Shown: positions 54,276 to 64,000 of the stretch, piece by piece | Layout: each line of letters starts with the position of its first letter | How positions within the stretch are numbered: position 1 is the stretch's first letter | From: Kalaharituber pfeilii | Taxonomy: Eukaryota; Ascomycota; Pezizomycetes; Pezizales; Pezizaceae | DNA length: 64,000 nucleotides | Direction: 5' to 3' | Assembly: GCA_015179045.1 (NCBI GenBank) | Contig: WHUZ01000094.1 | Span: forward strand, 1 to 64,000 | Notes under the pieces: model-generated | The model's database searches: none | The model's input: only the letters and a program-made list of their open reading frames with translations | Told to the model about the DNA's origin: nothing | Translations under genes and position numbers: made by a program

Positions 54276-55138
54276 TAATCATTCGCATGACCATTCTACC
54301 TTGCAACTGTTTGGTACATACTTGTGCGTGTAGAGTACAGTATCTAGAATTTACTAGATATTGTGCCCAAATCAGACCCCTCTAGTATGCTCTTCCTGTA
54401 CTGTCACGGACGGACATTGCTCAAATTACATATAAAATACCAATACATGTTCGGCCTCAATAACCCTTTGCTTGAATTCTGAACAGATTTTAGCCAACTT
54501 AGGTTTAGCTGTCCTGTTGAACCGGCTGCCCCCATTGACAACCGTCCATTACAGTAGCTCATTCAAAAAATTTCGGGTGGCATCATTCTCAGCTCCCTAA
54601 CTGCAGAACAAGGTTGCCGCCATACCCGGTCCAGCTACGCTCCCCAAACTCTGATTTTTCCTAACCAGTAAGGTTGCCCCAGCAACGGCCACCAGTCAAA
54701 TCAGTGCCTAACAGCAACTCTTGGCACATAGCAACGACAACAACAACCAGCGCCTAGTACACAATAATAAGAGATTTCCCCTCCTTCGACCTAGGCTTTG
54801 CTTCCTTTGTTTCTTTTGCCCTCCATCCAAACAGCCATTTTAACTTTCGGTCATCAACAAAAGGGCGCAAAGATTCATTGTACCGCAGCGACAACGAACA
54901 ATATAGAAAAGTAAGAAGGGAAAAGGAAAAGAAAGAGCTAAGGGAAAAATATCCGGAGAGCAAACAATACAGGCTCACGTCGGCGTCAGACGTCTCAATC
55001 GTCGTCCTCCTTCAGAAGAATACAGACTCTGTTTGAGCGGCCACCCCTATTCATATACTTGCCCCGTATACTCGGGAAAGAGAAAAGCACAGCGCCCAGT
55101 AAGAGATAGAAAGATCCTTAAACATATACCCCCCTAAG
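54276..55138. other. Upstream region of the Aurora kinase gene
   Basis: No credible gene. The minus frame 54,754-54,978 lacks features. The last 300 bp likely contains the kinase promoter and leader. Confidence 0.4.
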
Positions 55139-56623
55139 ATGAGCATGCGCCATATCGAAGCACGCTTCGCTCAGCTGGGTGTGAGCGGACCAAATGAGGA
55201 GAACATTAACCCCGCCGCGGCGCCATCGAAAAGTGTCGCGAGCTCCAAAGTTCGTATACATCTGTCGAAATGTGTTTTCTATCCCAACCATATGTAGCTA
55301 ATGAGGGATGATGCACAGAAACCCTTCTCCTCCGTCTCCAGCACTGTCGCGGCCCTGACGGCCCTTGCTCAACAACAGCAGCACCAGCTCGAACAGCAAA
55401 AACTTGCCTCCTCCGCCGCTGCATTAGCTACCGCTCGTCAGCCCCTCCTCAAGCTCGCCGTCACCAATTCATCCAATGCTACCGCTACTACTACTACTTC
55501 CCGCGATCCCCCCACCACGACCGTCTCCGCCTCCCAAGCCCAAAAGGACCAATGGGCCAAAATGCTCCCTCCTCCCTCTCCCTCTCGACACCCCCCTCAG
55601 CCAAACCCTAAGGGCCTCTCCCTTGTGACTCTTCCCAACCGGTCCCCCACTGCCCCCAATATCACTCCAACAACTACCCTCACCATTCCCACTTCTATTC
55701 CCCCCTCGATGCCGCCCCCCCGAGAGTTTCACCTCGGCATGTTCGAGATTGGCAAGCCGCTCGGCAAAGGCAAGTTCGGGCGCGTGTATCTCGCAAAGGA
55801 CAAACTCACTGGCTTCGTCTGCGCGCTCAAAGTCCTTCACAAGAAGGAGCTACAACATGCTAAAGTTGAGAAGCAGTTGCGGCGTGAAATCGAAATCCAG
55901 AGTAACCTCCGCCATCCTAACATCTTGCGTTTGTTTGGCCACTTCCATGATTCCTCTCGCGTGTTTTTGATCCTCGAGTTCGCGGGCAAGGGAGAATTAT
56001 ACAAGATCTTGCGCAAGGCGGAACGCTTCGACGAGAAGACCGCCGCCGAATACATTGCCCAAATGGCAAGTGCGCTTTCCTATCTCCACAAAAAGCACGT
56101 GATCCACCGCGACATCAAGCCCGAGAACATTCTCGTCGGCATCCAGGGCGAAATCAAGCTCTCCGACTTTGGCTGGTCCGTGCACGCTCCTACAAACCGC
56201 CGAACAACAATTTGTGGCACACTGGACTACCTCCCCCCTGAAATGCTCGATGGCACAAAACACCATTCCGAGAAGGTCGATTTGTGGTCGCTCGGCGTCC
56301 TGACATACGAGTTTCTGGTTGGGAGCGCGCCATTCGAGGACGAGGCGGTGAGGACGCAGAAGAGGATCGTGCAGGGGGATATGAGCATCCCGAATTGGGT
56401 GAGCAAGGAAGCAAGGGATTTGATTCAGAGATTGTTGAGGGTCGATCCAGAAAAGAGGATTCCGTTAAGTGAGGTGGAGAAACATCCATGGATTGTGAAG
56501 CACTGTGCGCCAGAGTTGCTGGGTGGGAGGAGGGGGAGTGGGGGGAATGGAGGATTGGGCGCTAGGGTGGGGGAGAGGCCGAGGCTTCATGATAAGGGGG
56601 AGAGGGCGGATAGGGAGTATTGA
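55139..56623 (+). CDS. ark1: Aurora protein kinase (Ipl1/Ark1 type)
   Basis: Mitotic Ser/Thr kinase of the chromosomal passenger complex, correcting kinetochore attachments. Two exons, 55139-55249 and 55319-56623, join in frame (GTTCGT...CACAG, 69-bp intron) to give 471 residues. A Ser/Thr/Pro-rich N-terminus of about 178 residues precedes the kinase domain from [19 protein letters not shown] (F179). Key residues are lysine 208 in CALKVL, HRD at 300-302, DFG at 320-322 followed by the Aurora signature WSVHAP, and the activation-loop [11 protein letters not shown] with threonines 333 and 334. The C-lobe is complete ([33 protein letters not shown]). The tail is glycine-rich. The first-exon start was preferred because the N-terminal [15 protein letters not shown] frame splices cleanly. 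Confidence 0.95.
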
Positions 56624-57060
56624 AGACTGTTAGGTTGTTGAGTTATTGGCTTGTTTGATTCGTGTTTATATATCCCCATTTGAGCTTTCCATCTTCTAGT
56701 ATATCAGCCTACCTTCAATTTCTTCCTTCCTTCCCCTTTCACCCCGGAAACCCGCAACCCGCTCAAAGGAACGAGAAAGAACCACATACCCAGAAACCAC
56801 CACCATCATAACCGCTGCAAACTTGCACCATTTTGCCATTATCAATTACCAACACCAATACCAGTTTTACCCTGTCAGATATATCTGGATCATATTTAAC
56901 TTGACTTCTTTCCTTACTTTAAGTTTTTCATATATATATACCCCATACATTTCGACTCTTTCGAACTTTTCGAATTCCGGGCGAGGAAGCGGAATTGATT
57001 CTTGGGTATTTGTGGGGGGAAAAGGGGCGGCCGGGGATTTGATTTTCAATTATTATTTGT
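56624..57060. other. 3' flank of Aurora kinase gene
   Basis: Noncoding-looking, with an open frame 56,823-57,293 that consists largely of a poly-Phe stretch from a poly(T) run. Probably the 3' untranslated region. Confidence 0.4.
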
Positions 57061-57069
57061 TTTCTGTTT

Positions 57070-57070
57070 T

Positions 57071-57113
<43 letters not shown>
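57070..57113 (+). repeat. Long poly(T) tract (about 40 T)
   Basis: The longest homopolymer in the window, with no retroposon body identified next to it. Confidence 0.9.
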
Positions 57114-60100
57114 CTCTCATTTTTTTGGTGTAAATCTGCCTGTTTCCCCCTCTTTATTTTCTTCCTTCTTAAACCTTTCTATCCTCCCATCCATCCATCT
57201 CTCTCACACATACCTTGGTCACGCTTTCAAATCGAGCTTTATCTCATCATTGTTCTTGTTGTTATTGACTGTCTGTCTACATATCAGCTATAGTACCTCT
57301 ACAACTCCGGGATATAACCCTTCCTTCACACTTGTACATCTTGCTTTGGGCGTGTTTGGAGTTTTCGACGTTTTTTCGTGTTTTTTTTTCCGTTTATTTG
57401 TTTTTGTACAAGAAACCAAATCAATTCGGAGCTAAGCTGAGAAAAAGAAATGCAAATGTTTGCGACTCTTCCCTCTAAAACACAGCTAAAAGAACTTGTG
57501 AATGTGCGTGTGGATGTGTGTGTGGCAGAGAGGTGGGGGAAGAGGAGAGGGGAGTGACGAGGGGGATCATCAACTTCAGTCGATCAAGTTTTTACTCCGC
57601 CCACCGATCCCATGGGACTGGGCTTCTCGATCAACGCCAAAAAAAGAAATAAAAACGTGGGTTTTCCACTACATATTCCCCATGTTTTTTTGTTTTTGTT
57701 TTTTGTTTTTTTTTCCTGCACACGTTTTTCTCTTAACGTAAGGGGGTATACGTACATATGCGTAACTACCCCTTTCCAGTGCTTGTTAACTCCTCGCCAT
57801 GCAGGTCGCTTTCAAGCACCTGGTGATCATCCCCCTCCCCCCCCCCCCTCCCTCTCTTGCCCCACTTCCTTCCTCTCCACCGCACATTGCAACATCTACA
57901 TAACTGCAAAATTCTTAATGATGGCGCCAAAAAGGTCTAGGCTGGTTACGAAAAAAGCTCGAAGAACCAGTATACGTAACTAGCAAACTAACATAAAGTT
58001 GCCACTCCATAACATTTTTAACGAAATGCCAATTCTTCCCTTCCCATCCATCATCCCTCTTTGATTATTTAGGGGAGAGCCGTGGTTAACGTCGATACCA
58101 TCCATCAAATCAGCCTTCCCCACTGCACATACAAAGTAATAACCTTTGTCACTTCACATACTACACATGATATCATAGTGGCAACTCGCAACTGTTAGCT
58201 GAGTCAGTTGCCACACTCCATACCGTCTCTAGTTAGAAAACGAGAAACTACCATTATCCTCCCCTCCCCAACCTCAATTCCATGATTTACACCCACACCC
58301 CAACTTTAAACTTACCTCATATGGAACTAGTCTAAGACAAACCTTCGTTGACCATGACATGACAAATCTAAAGATTTAACCTCCCTTCCCACTTCCCCCG
58401 CCGCCTCCGATCACCAAAAATAGTTATACGTTACTACTGTATCTTATCTCTTTATTCCACTTTTCCTCTTACGAAACTAACTTTTTCCCTACGTGTAATA
58501 TCCAAAAACGGCAATCCTATATCTTCGTACACCTACATCTTACGAAACACTTTATCATGCACATACATACCAACGTACTACAAAAACACACCTAACCTCG
58601 CCGTTTTTATATACATGTATCCCCTCCATCCAACCCGACCAAACCGCTGATGCATTCGATTCCAACCGAACCGGATCTTATATGTCGTTTTTCCCATTTT
58701 TGCATAACCATCCATGCACAACTAAGTCTCTGAACTGTGTCAACACACACATATATACGTCTTGTATAATATATTACACATACATATGCTCAGTCCCGTT
58801 CCTCCACCCCCTCCTCGCTTAATTCTACGTCGTACGTTACATAAACCCTTTTCAACAAACCAATGATAACGTCCGAGGCAAATATATATATGTAACATAC
58901 GAAAAAACCAGAATATCAGAAATCCACGGCTCGTTACTGAAGCTGAGAAAAGTTTGAGCCTTTGTGTTAACACTTGGCCTACTTAGTCTTGTGCCCATGG
59001 ATATCGTCACCGAATCCGCCTACCCGTACATCTATAATACATCAGGTAGGCACGTAACTACCACCGGCTACATCTACAAACGACCATATACAATAAAAAT
59101 CCATATTATAAATTTTCCAAGGTACCTATACGAAGGTCGCTTTTGAAATTGAGGTCTGTAAAAAACCTCCATCGAGATCAGGTACCCCTTGGTATATATA
59201 ATATATCCGCCATACATAACGCTTGCAGAGAGATCTGGGGTACATTCGCAGAGTGTATCTCGCGGGGTTAACTTTCAATTTGTAGGAGCAACCGGCAAAT
59301 GGCAAAGTAAATGCGTGCACAGTGCCGTCCCCATATATATATATTGTAGGGAGAATCTTATATCGCGTGACATTGGATGGGTACCGTGGATGGGTACCGG
59401 TATATTCTCCCACAATTCTGCAACATATATAGTTAAATTCATCGATTTATGTACTGTGTTTTCACACCAATCAATTTCCCTAAGCCCCCTCTTTACTCAC
59501 CACAATCACAAGAAATCCTCAGTTCCAAGCCCGTCCAAGAATAAGGGGTGCATTGCCCAGTAAACCAAGTTCTTCCTCAAACAAACCGTTCCGAACCCAC
59601 TGTTCTAGAACAAGGAAGACCATGTCATGAACACAATCAACCCATCACATAAACAAGCAAAACCAGTCACAAAAAACTATTCCAACCAGGCGCTCGGAAA
59701 AAGAAGGAAACTGGACCCGGGCCGTTACTGCGAAGAATCATGCTCCTAGGCAACAGACATGGGATATATCAACTTCTTGCGTTTATTCTATATTTGGTAT
59801 GAAACAAAGAGAAGTGTTGCACTCTTGTGACACCGAGTATCAAGGTAGTTGGAGGATGATCGCTCCGGCTGATATGCATTGACAGGCCGACAAGACAAGG
59901 AAGAATCGTTTCAATTCGCCCCATTTAGCGATACTGTGTCTCCCACCATCTATCAATATCAATCACAATGCCGGCATAGCAAGGAGAACAAGCTTGGAGA
60001 GTTCCCGGACGGGGTGATCATCGAAATAACCAACCTCTCTGTCAATCGCCCAATCCATGTCACAACAGTCTCAGCATTAGTAGAGTCTGGGCACGAGAAC

Positions 60101-60659
60101 AGGCATTAGTATCTCTGTCAGTAGAACAATTAAGTAAACGCTTCAGACAAGTGAGTAACCAACTGATGAAAGAAGTTGTAAAGAAACCGTTAGAAACAAG
60201 TACGACAATACAGACGACCATGAGTATGATGTAATGCTAGTTTGTAATACCACACAACTTGGTAATGTGCATTGGCGCACCAGAGATTGGATGTACCAAA
60301 GTATGATTGGCTATTATTCCAATGAATGCGGCTGGATAGCTCCTAAAACACGACTGCTTCACCTAATGCATGGTTTTCGTATAGTCTGGGCTTTTTTGGG
60401 CTGATTCTTTCAGAATGTGACGTTGAAGTTGTAACAGTTCTGCATGCTCCATGCAGGCCCTGTGAAGCCGTTGCCGGGCCTATGGTGATATGCATCTACC
60501 GAAATGATCTACTTAATTCCTCGGTGACTTTGCTCCACATTGTGTAAACTCTAGTGTACCATCTAGAGATATGCTTCCATAGTACGCAAACATCTATAAA
60601 AAAAAGCGATTAATGATGATATCAGAAATATGTGACAGACCTGTAGACCATGTTGATAT
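57114..60659. other. Gene-poor stretch, nothing recognised
   Basis: Mixed composition with many short frames, none with family features. Repeated short words such as GTTGCCACTCCATA (near 58,000 and 58,210) and a duplicated GATGGGTACCG (59,377-59,400) are the only structure seen. Confidence 0.4.
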
Positions 60660-60999
60660 GTGAGCTCAATAGCAGAAAAGTCCATATCTATTATATTTTT
60701 ATCAACTCCTTATAAACATCTGTTGCCATGCTCAAATCGTGAATCTCCTGTGCATCACGTTGTTCCTTTTCCTCTTCTTGATCTGACAAATTTATCTCCC
60801 AAAGATTCTTCACTTTTGCTAAATACAATGGAAGTATCCACTTCCACCGTAACTGATATTTTTTACTTCCTGCTAGCAGCAGTGCGCAGGCAAGCTCTTC
60901 TTCACTTAGTAGGACGAGGCATTTGGCATAGATGAGGTCAACATGTTCTACAGAACTAGCCTCTCCATAGAGAACAAGTAAGTAGAATATGCTCACTCT
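60660..60999 (-). other. Unassigned 101-codon frame
   Basis: The frame 60691-60996 (minus) reads LLLAGSKKYQLRWKWILPLY and an acidic helix, with a vague resemblance to the N-terminal leader of harbinger-type transposases. No flanking terminal repeats were found, so no element is called. Confidence 0.2.
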
Positions 61000-62700
61000 T
61001 AGGAACTTCGCTCAAGTTGTCCGATGTCAAAAACAGGTTCGTTATAGGGATATGTGGTACTGAATTTGCGAAGTTGTGGGCTCAGACAAGGGAAACAAGA
61101 CAATTTTTGTCATATTAGTCAGCAAGCGGGCGAATGTAACAACTGTTCCCTTATTGATGCACATCAACCATACTCCAGGAATATGCCTACCTTGTCTTCA
61201 TTTTATATCCCTTCTCCCTGTTACTTAATCAACTCCGGACGCTCGAGGCCCGGATAATGTGCAATTTTCCGGTTTTAAAAAATTTAAACAAGGGGAATCT
61301 GGAAGTAAACAAAATAATAAACAGCGTATGCATGTCAAAAAAAGGTGCTACCCCCGTTTCCACGGCAATGAACACGGGAAAGAAAGTGGTAAGGGAACGA
61401 AATGGAACGGGCAATGTAAGCAAATAGAGCAGTAATAAATGAATGTGATAACGCTTTCGTTGTGGCTAATAATATGACGGATCCCGTGCATAAGCCGATG
61501 CGCTGATGACAGAGGCTCAATTTCGGGGGAAACAAATCCCCGAAGAGAGCTGTGAATTACAAGTGAAGAAAAGCAAGCGATATTGTTCGCGTTTTGTCAT
61601 ATGCAAAGTATTAGATTTGTTCGGTTTTGTTGAGTGCAATGTTGACTATATAGATAAATTTGAGTTGTAACTTTGCTGGAAGTCAACATGGGCTTTTTTT
61701 TTTTTTTCAAGTCACGTCATTGCAGCAAACATTGTGCTCAAAATGTTTCGTCCCGTTCTACTAGCCTTGTTTATGTCTCACAACAAGTGTCACGAGTGAT
61801 CCACAAGGCCCCATCCTTTGTTCTCTGTGACGATTGATACGAGGCGGATAATTCAAGAGCTCTGCATACCTGGGGCATGAGGAGATAAGCTATGCGGAGG
61901 GACGGAGTTAGCAAGGGGGAAAACAAAATAGCAATTGCAAATTTGCTTTCGGGGTCTTTTCGAATTCTCAATTTGGGCTCCAGCCTGCCCTGTATGTTGG
62001 CTTTATCGCTTCCGGAGGGATGAGATTTTCCGCTGGGCATGAACGCCTAGCGGGGAGGGTGCCAGCCGATGATATTCCTATGATGGGTATCTACAGGTGT
62101 GCAAGACGGGACGGGATATGGAATGGAGGAATGTTCAATATCGACGTGTGTGCGTGCCTTCGATTTTAAAGAACTAATCGGGGAGTACTGCTTTTTGCTC
62201 GTCAAAAAATCATACAACAAATGGCAGCAAAATTTTCCTGGAAGTGAAAAACAAAAACTTATCTCGTCATATTTGCATTCCCTTTTGCATTGCAGTGGCT
62301 GGTTCGGAGTTATGGATGATGAAAACGGGCATTAGGTGGGGGGGGGGGTGGACAGAAACAAGATTGAAAGTGGCTGGATAGCTGTTTAACAAATCATATT
62401 TGAGGCTCCTTCATTTTTTTTTCTTTGCTCTTCCTCGCGAAGAACCGGAAGCTCACTGATGACGATATGGTACAGTTACGCACGGGGTAGCTAGGATGAA
62501 GTGGAAATCGAAATGAAATGAGGGCATGAGATGAAGAAGCAGCATGGTCAGAGGCACAGAAACAGCTAGAGCCATCAAGCAGGATAAGGAGCCTGGTAGC
62601 ATCAGCAGGGGCTGGGTGCAAGGCAAGCAAGAAACCCTGGACATGGGCTTGCAGATCGGATCTCAGCTGAAGTTCAACGTGTGGCTCAAATTGGGGGCGG
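61000..62700. other. Gene-poor stretch
   Basis: No gene. Poly(T) at 61,694-61,707 and a poly(G) run near 62,338-62,349. Short frames only. Confidence 0.4.
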
Positions 62701-64000
62701 GTGTGCAGAACCGCATTGGCTCTCACTTCACGTAGAACGGCTAGCGGAAGGAGGTTTAGGGCCGCTCTCTAGCGCCAAGGAGGCAGAGCTGGAGCGCGTG
62801 CCAAGGCCAGGGGGCAGGGGATGCAGGGCCAATATATGCACTTTTACGAGCTGCGAAGTAGGCCGGTTGGTGCACTGGGATTAGTCCCACCGCAAAAGCT
62901 ATGCAGAGGCAATGGGGGGGAGAGGGGGAGCGCGACGGGCGCCCTCGGCCGTCGCCATTTCGAGCATGCGTGTTGCGGGGCGTTCGCGTCCCCTGCTGGA
63001 GCCTGACATTAAATTGAGCAGGAGGTGGAGGAGGTTTGACACTGCGCAATGAGGAAGCGATCAGCGGGGCCCCTTCCCATATCCTCTCGCCGCCCATGGG
63101 CGGCCCCAGGAGAGGCCACTGTGGCCGAGAAGTTGCCATAGAAACGGAGGCGGGGAGGGAAAGCTGGGCCACATGCTCTTTGTCGCGTTGCAGGGCTGAT
63201 TGCGCCCGTGTTCGCAAGAGTGATTCCCGCCAAGCGCTGGTGTTTGCGTGCTGGGAGAGGGCTGCTTAGTCAGCTGCTGCTAGCGCGTTGAGTTGAGCAA
63301 CCATGGCAGGCAGGGTTGGGGACACCACTGCCTAACGCAGCAGGGGACATAAGGGACCACAGGGATTGTGCAGCTGCTCGTAGCGACCTCCTAGCCCTGG
63401 CGGGGCAGCTGCCCTCGCTCGCTCGCTCGCTCCAGGCCCGCTGCTGGCGTAGGCGACCGGCACCGCCCAGCAGCCCGCCCAGTGCACTAGTACTAGTACA
63501 ATGTACAAGTATCATACAGCGGACGGGCTGGCTGAATGCGAGTCAGGCAGCACGCCTCCAGCTTTCGCGATCCGCACCGCGCTGCTTGCGCTCGAGACAG
63601 CGTCCCGATGCCGAAAGCGATGGGGCAGCGCGGGGCAGCGCGGGGCCGCTGTCACCGCAAAGGGAGCGCGGGCAGGTGACATGACATGGGAGTGCGGCCA
63701 GGCGCCGTGCTGCGCGCCGCCTGCTGATTGGCCGCCTGGGGGCGTTGGGCGTAGAGTACGCCGTCCACATCTATCGAGTCGATCCGTGGCACGCAGCCGG
63801 GCCCACGGCTGGCGACTGGACGGTCGAGGCCGCCCTCATTTGCCAAGCCGTCCCACCATGAAGCAGCAACTGCACGCGGCGCCGCGCGGGCGCTGCCACA
63901 GCCCACAGCCCACAGCCCACAGCCCACAGCCCACAGCCCACAGCCCGCCCGCAGCCCACTGCCACCGCCCGCCGCCCGCCGCCCGCCGCCCGCCGCCCAT
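62701..64000. other. GC-rich terminal region, possibly a promoter or leader
   Basis: Base composition shifts abruptly to high GC from about 62,750. Many overlapping frames open on both strands, as expected from GC content, and none is recognisable. Tandem repeats at 63,898-63,955 (CCCACAG heptamers) and 63,965-64,000 (CCGCCCG) close the window. Confidence 0.4.
63898..63955 (+). repeat. CCCACAG heptanucleotide repeat (about 8 units)
   Basis: Consecutive CCCACAG units, followed by CCGCCCG-type repeats to the window end. The repeat generates minus-strand GLWAVGC-type frames that should not be called genes. Confidence 0.9.

Noticed and set aside
56823..57293. 156-codon frame with poly-Phe after the Aurora kinase
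   Set aside because: The core of it is a ~40-T homopolymer; it lies in the kinase 3' flank.
60691..60996. Harbinger-like transposase remnant
   Set aside because: Only a vague leader resemblance, with no DDE region and no terminal repeats found; kept as an unassigned frame.
1..64000. CRISPR arrays, operons, prophage or a secondary-metabolite cluster
   Set aside because: The tandem arrays lack spacer structure and the organism is eukaryotic; neighbouring genes are unrelated housekeeping functions with no PKS, NRPS or terpene enzymes.

Overview
The window looks like nuclear DNA of a filamentous ascomycete (Pezizomycotina) with a large, transposon-rich genome. The reasons are short spliceosomal introns (about 50-110 bp, GT...AG, with CTAAC/CTAAT-like branch sites), a typical set of fungal single-copy genes, and wide gene-poor spaces filled with inverted-repeat elements, retroposon tails and poly(A/T) tracts. 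A Pezizomycete such as a truffle relative would fit, but that is a guess.

Layout. Positions 1-11,234 are pure repeat: two tandem elements of about 5.3-5.4 kb (123-5421 and 5819-11234). They have the same inverted termini (CAGGAATYGCGGCCACT...), apparent TA target duplications, an interior of about 57-bp repeats that flips orientation around a 12-bp minisatellite, and many nested insertions. A very AT-rich block follows (11,235-11,875). Next come SET9, an H4K20 methyltransferase (13,058-15,293, +, 5 exons); a decayed TFIIE-alpha-like pseudogene (about 16,600-17,160); an L-type lectin cargo receptor of the EMP46/47 family (19,490-21,257, +, 6 exons); an inverted-repeat element (21,487-22,026); a CBP3-like complex III assembly factor (minus); and a very large ubiquitin-specific protease (25,259-34,031, minus, many exons).

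From 34 to 45.6 kb the window is accessory again. It holds a TA-flanked inverted-repeat element of about 1.15 kb with nested retroposons, a 409-bp element that keeps what looks like the first codons of a transposase, and a nuclease-fold-like gene interrupted by one stop codon. The gene-bearing right part has the AKR1 palmitoyltransferase (minus, 4 exons), the CYS4 cystathionine beta-synthase (minus, 8 exons), the U3 snoRNA (53,375 to about 53,596, +), a possible small secreted protein followed at once by a perfect 277-bp MITE, and an Aurora kinase (55,139-56,623, +). From 56.6 to 64 kb I recognise no gene; the last 1.3 kb is GC-rich with short tandem repeats.

The protein genes are unrelated housekeeping functions (chromatin, early secretion, mitochondrial assembly, ubiquitin removal, lipidation, sulfur metabolism, rRNA processing, mitosis), and nothing suggests a metabolic or biosynthetic cluster. 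The most unusual content is the mobile DNA: several independent families of TIR elements, and two families of heavily 5'-truncated poly(A) retroposons with exact target duplications. The large fold-back elements also carry tRNA-like A/B boxes in their termini. Exon boundaries were derived by hand from reading frames and splice signals; those for SET9, the lectin, AKR1, CYS4 and the Aurora kinase close exactly in frame.
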